From CAZVCJ01 sp964625745 (GTDB taxonomy: Bacteria > Chloroflexota > Anaerolineae > VGOG01), in NCBI GenBank assembly GCA_964625745.1, contig CAZVCJ010000076.1, positions 1 through 19,028 on the forward strand: a stretch of DNA of 19,028 bases, given 5' to 3'. The stretch's first letter is position 1. Each line of letters opens with the position of its first letter. The translations under genes were made by a program, and so were the position numbers. Under the pieces are notes generated by a model. That model searched no databases. It was given only the letters and a program-made list of their open reading frames with translations, and had not been told where the DNA came from. Shown here piece after piece: positions 14,291 through 19,028 of this stretch.

Positions 14291-14321
14291 TGGATGGCAT
14301 TTTTCTCAATTTACTACCTCC

Positions 14322-14346
14322 AGCGCCGCCTGTTCACGGCGGCGCT
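14322..14346 (-). terminator. Hairpin at the mttB-5 stop codon
   Basis: AGCGCCGCC (14322-14330) and GGCGGCGCT (14338-14346) form a perfect GC-rich 9-bp stem with a 7-nt loop that overlaps the first base of the mttB-5 TGA. On the minus strand it is not followed by a strong T-run, so it is at best a weak terminator or an RNA-stability element within the operon. Confidence 0.45.
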
Positions 14347-15797
14347 CAGGTACCTATCTCCCGCGCTGCGGCATCCAGGATGGCCCGCAACTCGGCCTGG
14401 GCCGCTTCTTCCAGCGGCTCAGGTTCGTGCTCCGCCAGGATACGGTCGAACTCCGCCCTGGCTCGCTGGCGGATGTCGGGCAGGGGTTTGCCATCCAACG
14501 GAGGCCGCGGCCGGGTCAATCCCGGCACCCACATCTCCCGCAGGTGCTGGCGAGTGTGCTCCTGGGCCAGGAAATGCCCGCCCGGCCCCACCTCGCCGAT
14601 CACATCCAGCGCCAAACTATCCGCGCTCACGTCAATGCCTTCCACGAGAAGGCGATGGGTGTGGTAGATCTCGTCGTCGAAGATGATCTGCTCCGGCACC
14701 AGCAAGGTCGAGGCTTTCAGCATGCCCCCTCCCGTGACCATCTCTGCGCCGGCCAGGGGAACCATCAGGGTGGTGTAGACGCTATCCCTGCCCAGTTGCC
14801 AGGTAGCGGGCTCAGGGCTATCCATGCCAAACGCGCCGCCCAGCGACGGGACACCCCAGTCGTGAGCCAAGTGCACGGCTGCAGCATTGCACAGGTACTT
14901 CTCCGGTATGGCGACGATGTATTCAGCCGTGCGAGGGTCCATCACCGAAACCAGGATGGAGTGGAAGACCGGCGCGCCAGGGGCGACCAACTGCATCAAC
15001 GCCATGGCGCTGACTACCTCGGCATTGGCCAACACCAGGGCCCCGCCCGGAGCCGCCGGTGCGCTGGAGCCCATGTTCGGCATGGCCATGAAGCCCACGG
15101 GGATGCCCGCCTCAGCGTACACCATCCCCGCCTCAATGCCCTCCGGGTCCTGGCCCAGGGGCGCAATGGTGCAAATCAGGACGGAAAGGGGAGGAGGCGC
15201 TCGCATCTTCTCCCTGTCGCCAGCGATGACCTCCGCCATGCGCACCGCGTACTGGGCCGGCTTCTCCCCCATGACGGTCTCGGTCTGCACGTGCTTGGCG
15301 GTGTTGTTGAAACTGGCATCGAGTTCATGCAGGGGAGCCAATCGCCCATAGTCCTGCGCGCTGACCATCGGCCAGTAGAAGGCAATCGAGGAGAGGTAAT
15401 CCGCCACCCGCGCCATCCTGGCCACGTCTTCTTTGCAGGAGTGGCGCTGCTCCCCGGTCTCGAAATCAATGGTCAGCGTCCCGCACCCATCGGTTCCGAA
15501 ATGGCTGCTGGTGCCGTCGAGGAGCAGATCCGTCCCCTCGGCCCGGCCGGACAGGGTGTAGGAACGCGGCGCGTGGCTCATGGCCTCCGTCACCAGCTCT
15601 GGCGGCAGCCGCACGATCTGGCTGCCCCAGTCAACCTGGGCCCCGTGCTCGGCAAAGACGCGCAGGGCTCGCTGGGAGGGAAATCGCACCCCAACCTGCT
15701 CCAGGACGTGCAGCGTGGCCGACTTGATGGCCTGGCGCTGCTCGGTGTTCAGAACCGCCAGGTGGAACTTGGGCTGGATGGGTTGGATGTTGGGCAC
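14346..15797 (-). CDS. MttB-like corrinoid methyltransferase 5
   Basis: 483-aa group A MttB protein. I place the start at a GTG (15797, VPNIQPIQPKFHL) because AGGAGG lies about 5 nt upstream and the length then equals that of MttB-4. A longer frame opens at 15857 but would run through the palindromic repeat at 15810-15842. Blocks: LEQVGVRFPSQRALRVFAEHG, GTDGCGTLTIDFETGEQRHSCKEDVARMARV, SSIAFYWPMVSAQDYG, NNTAKHVQTETVMGE, ICTIAPLGQDPEG, AEAGIPVGFMAMPNMGSSAPAAP, LGGAFGMDSPEPATWQ and VGPGGHFLAQEHTR. It is closest by eye to MttB-1. It directly precedes the corrinoid-protein gene, as is common for cognate pairs, so it is the best candidate for the partner of that protein. Confidence 0.92.
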   Translation of the reverse strand: MPNIQPIQPKFHLAVLNTEQRQAIKSATLHVLEQVGVRFPSQRALRVFAEHGAQVDWGSQIVRLPPELVTEAMSHAPRSYTLSGRAEGTDLLLDGTSSHFGTDGCGTLTIDFETGEQRHSCKEDVARMARVADYLSSIAFYWPMVSAQDYGRLAPLHELDASFNNTAKHVQTETVMGEKPAQYAVRMAEVIAGDREKMRAPPPLSVLICTIAPLGQDPEGIEAGMVYAEAGIPVGFMAMPNMGSSAPAAPGGALVLANAEVVSAMALMQLVAPGAPVFHSILVSVMDPRTAEYIVAIPEKYLCNAAAVHLAHDWGVPSLGGAFGMDSPEPATWQLGRDSVYTTLMVPLAGAEMVTGGGMLKASTLLVPEQIIFDDEIYHTHRLLVEGIDVSADSLALDVIGEVGPGGHFLAQEHTRQHLREMWVPGLTRPRPPLDGKPLPDIRQRARAEFDRILAEHEPEPLEEAAQAELRAILDAAAREIGT

Positions 15798-15809
15798 GCT
15801 TCCTCCTGG

Positions 15810-15842
15810 AGAAACCAGGTTTTTGTGAAAAACCTGGTTTCT
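15810..15842. repeat. Dispersed inverted repeat AGAAACCAGGTTTTT, closed hairpin form
   Basis: AGAAACCAGGTTTTT (15810-15824), loop GTG, then the exact complement (15828-15842): a perfect 15-bp stem filling the gap between mttB-6 and mttB-5. It has identical arms to 13484-13581. On either strand the arm ends in a T-run, but inside the stem rather than after it, so it reads as a mobile palindrome rather than a classical terminator. Confidence 0.8.
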
Positions 15843-15846
15843 GAAC

Positions 15847-17227
15847 TCACAACTCAAAGCGGAACTCCGCCCCCAGATAGCGCCTCACTATGCGCTCCAG
15901 CTCCGCCTCGACTGCTGCGGGCAACGGCGGCGGTTGGTGGTGGGCCAGGATGTCCTGGGCCTTGCGGCGGCAGATCTGCTCGACGGTCTCGCCTTTGGCC
16001 TGCCACGCCTCGTAGGTGTCGCGGCTGAGGATGCCAGGCAGCCAGTGCTGGCGGAAGGTTCGGCGGGTGTGCCTGGCCTTGAGGAAATTGCCACGCGGAG
16101 TGTTGGCCTTGATCAGCGCCACTTCTTCTTCGAGATCGTGCACGGTGATACCCTGCATCATGCGCCGCAGTCCGGCGATGAGCTCGTCGTCCAGCACCAT
16201 CTGGGTGTAGGAAATGGACGAGCCCGCGTCAACCGCGCCGACCCCGTAAATGATGTCCGCGCCCTCCAGCAGCAGCGGAACAGCGGTGACGGCCTTCTCG
16301 TAACCGGCCTGGGCGTCTAGCTCCTTGGCATCGGTGGAAAGCCCGCCGCATACGGACGGTATGCCATAGTAGCGCGCCATCAGCGCGGCCCCGCTGTTGA
16401 TCATCCCCCGCTCCGGCGCGCCCAGGGGCAGCAGGCCGGTGCGCATGTCCAGCACCGCCGACACGCTGCCATAGAGCAGGGGCTGGCCTGGGTAGAGGAT
16501 CTGCAGAGCCACGATCCAGGCCAGGACGTCGGTGTTGATCACCACCAGCTCGCCCAGCAGCGTGGCTGGCGCCGAAGCGCCGCCCATGGCCATGCTGAGC
16601 AAGGTGATGGGAACGTCGTGCTCAGCCCAGCGGATCATGCAGCGCACGTTCTCCGGCGTGAAGTAGCCTGGGCTGATGGGGCAGTACAGCGTGGCGAAGT
16701 TGGGGTGGCCGCGGAAGGCGTCTTCTCCGCCTGCTACGGCAGCCAGCATCTCCACCGCCGCGTCCACCCGCTCCCACGACAGAGTGCGGTGCACCACCGG
16801 CTTGCCCGTGCAGCGCAGCAACTCGGCGATCTCCACCAAGTCGGAGCACTGGCCCTGGTCAGTGGCGGTGACGGTGGGGCGAACGACGTCCACCTGCGGC
16901 AGGGCATCCTGCAGTGTCACCAAGTCGCGCACGTCCTGGCGGGTGGCAGGCCGCCGCACGCCGGTCTGGAAATCAAACACGTTCACCGGCGTGCCAGCGC
17001 CCATGAAGCAGGGCCTGCCCTGAGCGTCGTCGAAGGGGCCACGCTCGAAGGGCGCTGGGGTCTCCCCAGCCCGGTCGTAGAGCTTCACATCGCGAGGCAA
17101 GCGGGCCAGGGCCGTCTCCAGCAGTTCGGGCGTCACCCGAACCATTTGCGACTCCCAGTCCACCGGGAAACCGGCCGCTTCCAGGTGAGCCAAAGCGTCC
17201 CGCTCCGGCACGCAGAAGCCCACCTCG
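15847..17227 (-). CDS. MttB-like corrinoid methyltransferase 6 (group B), 5' end lost in assembly gap
   Basis: About 460 residues are visible; the frame runs into the N gap with EVGFCVPERDALAHLEAAG, the block that in MttB-3 begins near residue 28. Roughly 25-30 N-terminal residues are therefore in the gap, and GTG at 17223 is unlikely to be the start. It shares group B traits with MttB-3: FDFQTGVRRPATRQDVRDL, YCPISPGYFTPENVR, AMGGASAPATLLGE, CGGLSTDAKELDAQAGYEK and NFLKARHTRRTFRQHWLP. VVHRTLSWERVDAAVEM differs from the TSKHV block of the others. A dispersed repeat is inserted in frame at 17011-17037 (GPFDDAQGRP). It would be the first methyltransferase of the operon after the regulator, if the scaffold join is right. 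Confidence 0.88.
17011..17037. repeat. Dispersed repeat inserted in frame in mttB-6
   Basis: Same 27-bp family as 1243-1269 (24 of 27 identical). On the minus strand it is read as PFDDAQGRP, in a different frame from the aguB copy. It lies where other MttB proteins have a short loop before the TDG-x-G / DFET block, so it adds residues without breaking the frame. Confidence 0.75.
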
Positions 17228-17327
17228 NNNNNNNNNNNNNNNNNNNNNNNNNNNNNNNNNNNNNNNNNNNNNNNNNNNNNNNNNNNNNNNNNNNNNNNNN
17301 NNNNNNNNNNNNNNNNNNNNNNNNNNN
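17228..17327. other. Assembly gap of exactly 100 N
   Basis: A run of 100 N, a conventional placeholder length, so the true distance is unknown. It hides the N-terminus of mttB-6 and the spacer after the regulator. Adjacency of the regulator to the methyltransferase operon rests on scaffolding. Confidence 0.99.
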
Positions 17328-17334
17328 CGAAACC

Positions 17335-17832
17335 CTACCCCTCCAGTTGAATGGGGAAACTATGCCCCGCTCGTGGCGGCTCCGCCTCGCCCCAGCGGTA
17401 CGACAGCTTGTACATTTTGAGAATCATGAAGGTCTGGGTGCGCTGCACGCCCGGAACCTGGTGCAGTTTTTGATTGAGGAAGGAGACGAAATGCTCTCTG
17501 TCTTGGCAGAAGACCTCTACGAACAGGTCGAATTCACCAGAGGCCATGAAGAGGTAGCTGACTTCGGGGAACTGGGCGAGCTGCTGAGCCACGGCGTCAA
17601 TCTGCCCCGCCTGGACAGTGACCCCGATCATCCCCGCCGCGTTCCATCCCAGGAATTGCGGCTCCACGACGGCGACAACCTGCAGCACCCCACTCTCGGT
17701 CAGATTCTTGACGTGACGGCGCACCGTCCCTTCGGAGATGCCCAACTCGGCAGCGATATCGGTAAGCGGCATCCGCCCGTCGTACTGAAGCTGGGCGATG
17801 ATAGCTCGATCAGTTTCGTCTAAGTGTCCCAT
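17335..17832 (-). CDS. Lrp/AsnC-family transcriptional regulator
   Basis: 165-aa DNA-binding regulator. The N-terminal winged helix-turn-helix (LDETDRAIIAQLQYDGRMPLTDIAAELG, then ISEGTVRRHVKNLTESGVL, about 4-50) is followed by a RAM/AsnC ligand-binding domain (about 65-145). Proteins of this family form dimers or octamers and usually sense amino acids or related small molecules. Start at 17832 has AGGAGG about 8 nt upstream. A near-consensus promoter with an operator-like palindrome between -35 and -10 lies just upstream, which predicts negative autoregulation. It is transcribed towards the methyltransferase operon and is the best candidate for its regulator. The C-terminus ends SFPIQLEG shortly before the gap. 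Confidence 0.93.
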   Translation of the reverse strand: MGHLDETDRAIIAQLQYDGRMPLTDIAAELGISEGTVRRHVKNLTESGVLQVVAVVEPQFLGWNAAGMIGVTVQAGQIDAVAQQLAQFPEVSYLFMASGEFDLFVEVFCQDREHFVSFLNQKLHQVPGVQRTQTFMILKMYKLSYRWGEAEPPRAGHSFPIQLEG

Positions 17833-17873
17833 GCCCTCGCCCTCCTTGCTAACGTCTGTGACGACCCTGTCGT

Positions 17874-17902
17874 ATTATATCCGAATTTCGCAAAAAGGTC
17901 AA
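17874..17902 (-). promoter_or_regulatory. Sigma-70-type promoter of the Lrp/AsnC gene
   Basis: On the minus strand TTGACC (17902-17897), a 17-nt spacer, then TATAAT (17879-17874), about 41 nt before the start codon. Spacing and hexamers are near-consensus. The spacer contains the palindrome CGAATTTCG, so a bound repressor would block polymerase. Confidence 0.8.
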
Positions 17903-17951
17903 GTCTGGTGACGAATTATCATCCTGGGATGGGGTAGATTTACGAATTTCG
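17882..17951. promoter_or_regulatory. Phased operator-like sites for the Lrp/AsnC regulator
   Basis: The odd palindrome CGAATTTCG occurs at 17882-17890 (between -35 and -10) and again at 17943-17951. A half-matching CGAATTATC sits between them at 17912-17920. The spacings are 30 and 31 bp, close to three helical turns, so all three lie on one DNA face, as expected for cooperative or wrapped binding by an Lrp-type octamer. Assignment to this regulator is inferred from position. Confidence 0.6.
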
Positions 17952-18077
17952 CGATATTGTGGAGCAGAGACGTGTTTGCGGTGGGGGCTCGTCAAGCCGC
18001 TTGCGTCAATCGCCAGGTCTATTCACTGCGCAAGTCCGATCCAATTGAGCTTTGCTTTTTGCTGGATGATGATGAAG

Positions 18078-18083
18078 TATAAT
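18078..18083 (+). promoter_or_regulatory. Possible -10 box for the small plus-strand gene
   Basis: TATAAT, 50 bp before the gene at 18134. The best upstream hexamer, TTGCTT at 18052-18057, gives a 20-nt spacer, so the -35 is poor. The rest of the 300-bp intergenic region (17833-18133) holds the regulator's promoter and operator sites and nothing else I can identify. Confidence 0.35.
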
Positions 18084-18133
18084 AGACACGAGAACACCAT
18101 CCATTGTTGATTGCGGAGTAGAGAGGGGGTAGG

Positions 18134-18331
18134 ATGATGAGTACCATCTACATTGAGCCTGTTCCAAAGACAGGCGAAGTGCTATATTTAGTTCAATCCG
18201 CTATCAAGAGCGAGGTAACGAGGCTTGGGCTCGCTCTGAAACTCGCCAGGGAGCGACTGGCTCCATTTGAACAAGAATATGGCGTCACCTCGGAACATTT
18301 CATCCCTACTTCAACCAGGTCAAAGCGATAG
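18134..18331 (+). CDS. Small antitoxin-like protein, probably truncated
   Basis: 65 aa (63-65 depending on which of two consecutive ATGs, 18134 or 18137, is used), preceded by a GAGGGGGT purine run. It contains an N-terminal strand then a helix: VLYLVQSAIKSEVTRLGLALKLARERLAPFEQEYGVTSEHFI. The ending pattern (R-L-x-x-F-E-x-x-Y-G-V-T-S-E-x-F) resembles the small antitoxin-like proteins often encoded before TumE/DUF6516 toxins, which normally continue for another 30-50 residues with an acidic segment. Here the frame ends after SEHFI in PTSTRSKR. The following out-of-frame stretch looks like part of the toxin, so the module is probably decayed. Family assignment is from memory of the pattern and is tentative. 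Confidence 0.5.
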   Translation: MMSTIYIEPVPKTGEVLYLVQSAIKSEVTRLGLALKLARERLAPFEQEYGVTSEHFIPTSTRSKR

Positions 18332-18447
18332 TTGATCCATACGCGGCCACCCGCTTTGTGCTGGATGCGAATGTGAGCTTCGAGATGCGCCCTGGAGGAG
18401 TGAGTGTAGGGAATGGTCTGAGGCCAACGTTATGCAGAAGTAGTGAA
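18298..18447 (+). pseudogene. TumE/DUF6516-like toxin fragment (decayed)
   Basis: In a different frame from the small upstream gene, the sequence reads FHPYFNQVKAIVDPYAATRF then VLDANVSFEMRPGGVSVGNG. It has the look of the N-terminal half of a DUF6516 (TumE-like) toxin: Y-F-x-Q-V-x-A-I-V, then a strand with FEMRPG and a G-x-V-x-G turn. There is no start codon or ribosome site, and the frame runs into the terminator. It probably results from a deletion that fused antitoxin and toxin remnants. Low-to-moderate confidence. Confidence 0.35.
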
Positions 18448-18481
18448 AGCCACCTGCGTCAATCGCGTCAGTGGCTTTTTT
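18446..18481 (+). terminator. Rho-independent terminator
   Basis: AAAGCCAC (18446-18453) pairs with GTGGCTTT (18471-18478), with partial pairing of CTGCG and CGTCA inside, followed by a T-run. It closes the toxin-antitoxin remnant on the plus strand. Confidence 0.7.
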
Positions 18482-18482
18482 G

Positions 18483-18511
18483 TTGCCAAACTAGCCGAAA
18501 TGTGCTATAGT
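18483..18511 (+). promoter_or_regulatory. Promoter for the DUF433 gene
   Basis: TTGCCA (18483-18488), a 17-nt spacer and TATAGT (18506-18511) directly after the terminator. This leaves a leader of about 115 nt before the DUF433 start; the leader has no other feature I can name. Confidence 0.6.
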
Positions 18512-18632
18512 TACTGGGCAAGTCGGGGGCGGCTTTTCGGCTTTGACGCCCTGTCAGCCAGTCGGATTTGGTGCGGGTTCGTAGCCCGATGGACAATTTG
18601 CAGTCGTAGGGGCGCAATGAGGAGGCGTTACG

Positions 18633-18899
18633 ATGAAACAAGAGACAGAAGCAAAACTCCTGGGGCGATATATCGTCACGGACCCAAAGATTTGTCACGG
18701 CAAGCCCACATTTCGCGGCACGCGCATTTTTGTTTCAGATGTGCTAGAGATGGTCGCCGAAGGAGTGGTTTGGGAGACAATCATTGAGCAGTGGCATAAT
18801 AGCATCACCCAAGAAGCAATCGCAGAGGCAGTGAAACTATCGAGTGAGGCATTCCTGAGGCACACAGACGAATTCGTCCTGGAGCCAGTTCCAGCATGA
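18633..18899 (+). CDS. DUF433-domain protein (VapB-like antitoxin)
   Basis: 88 aa, with the DUF433 signature ITDPKICHGKPTFRGTRIFVSDVLEMVAEG-like pattern at about 14-44 (here IVTDPKI, GKPTFRGTRI, VSDVLEMVAEG) followed by a helical segment. DUF433 proteins carry a helix-turn-helix and commonly act as the antitoxin of a PIN-like (DUF5615) partner. Start at 18633 has AGGAGG about 7 nt upstream. The stop overlaps the next ATG (ATGA), the usual coupling in such pairs. Confidence 0.88.
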   Translation: MKQETEAKLLGRYIVTDPKICHGKPTFRGTRIFVSDVLEMVAEGVVWETIIEQWHNSITQEAIAEAVKLSSEAFLRHTDEFVLEPVPA

Positions 18900-19003
18900 A
18901 CATTCTTGACGAAAACGTGCGCGAGGACCAACGGAGTCTGTTGCAGGCGTGGGGAATTCCAGTTCAGCAAATCGGGATGGTTCACAATAGGTTGACACTT
19001 TGA
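18896..19003 (+). pseudogene. DUF5615 PIN-like toxin, truncated
   Basis: 35 codons, MNILDENVREDQRSLLQAWG then IPVQQIGMVHNRLTL and a TGA. MNILDENVREDQRSLL matches the first conserved Asp/Glu block (LLDEN) of DUF5615 PIN-like proteins, normally about 110-120 aa. After QQIG the sequence stops resembling the family and terminates, 25 bp from the window edge. Either a real truncation by an insertion, or an assembly join at a repeat. Overlaps the DUF433 gene by 4 bp (ATGA). Confidence 0.6.
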
Positions 19004-19028
19004 CAATCACATAGGCTTGACAACATCG

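Noticed and set aside
15798..15857. Upstream in-frame start for mttB-5 at 15857
   Set aside because: The extra 20 residues are encoded by the palindromic repeat and do not align with other MttB copies. AGGAGG sits correctly in front of the GTG at 15797.
14427..16028. A 533-codon open frame on the plus strand
   Set aside because: It lies antisense to mttB-5 and the end of mttB-6, has no ribosome site or recognisable domain, and is explained by high-GC codon bias in the real minus-strand genes. The same applies to other plus-strand frames such as 59-664, 3936-4634, 8160-9131, 11052-12143 and 12243-13274.
18695..19006. A 103-codon minus-strand frame opposite the DUF433 gene
   Set aside because: Shadow of the DUF433/DUF5615 genes, which have clear family motifs, ribosome site and promoter on the plus strand.

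Overview
The window looks like an accessory metabolic locus from a GC-rich bacterium, most likely an uncultured member of the Chloroflexota (Anaerolineae/Caldilineae type). I infer this from the gene content (a large set of MttB-superfamily genes, a LysM-fused dipeptide-type binding protein, a DUF433/PIN-like pair) and from the small palindromic repeats scattered between and inside genes. A 100-N scaffold gap (17228-17327) and genes broken near both ends suggest a draft or metagenome-assembled contig. I saw no rRNA, tRNA or CRISPR.

From 17832 down to 41 every real gene lies on the minus strand, with short gaps or overlaps typical of an operon. In transcription order: an Lrp/AsnC regulator with its own promoter and three helically phased operator-like sites; [gap]; MttB-6; MttB-5; one corrinoid (B12-binding) protein; a LysM-containing extracellular solute-binding protein; two DppB/DppC-type permeases; MttB-4; MttB-3; a CE4 polysaccharide-deacetylase/cyclic-imidase-like hydrolase; MttB-2; an orphan gene on what looks like an inserted cassette; agmatine deiminase (aguA); N-carbamoylputrescine amidase (aguB); and a C-terminally truncated MttB-1. 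The six MttB-like methyltransferases fall into two sequence groups (1, 2, 4, 5 against 3, 6). All are continuous reading frames with no in-frame amber codon, so they belong to the non-pyrrolysine branch known from glycine betaine, proline betaine, carnitine and gamma-butyrobetaine demethylases.

Proposed working model (inference): the binding protein and permeases import a methylated nitrogen compound or compounds, the MttB proteins move N-methyl groups to the shared corrinoid protein, and the CE4 hydrolase, AguA and AguB break C-N bonds of the demethylated skeleton (guanidine, ureide or imide). The transporter ATPases, the corrinoid:tetrahydrofolate methyltransferase and the corrinoid reactivase are not in the window.

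The right end (17833-19028) is a divergent region on the plus strand with toxin-antitoxin-like debris: a truncated antitoxin-like gene followed by an out-of-frame TumE/DUF6516-like fragment, a terminator, then a DUF433 antitoxin overlapping by ATGA a truncated DUF5615 PIN-like gene.

The least expected structure is at the DNA level. Two intergenic spaces carry a second copy of the 3' tail of the upstream gene. The mttB-2 tail is repeated 701 bp away, on the other side of the orphan gene. The dppB tail is repeated about 159 bp away, beyond a hairpin element, with only synonymous changes. A dispersed repeat also sits in frame inside two genes (aguB and mttB-6).
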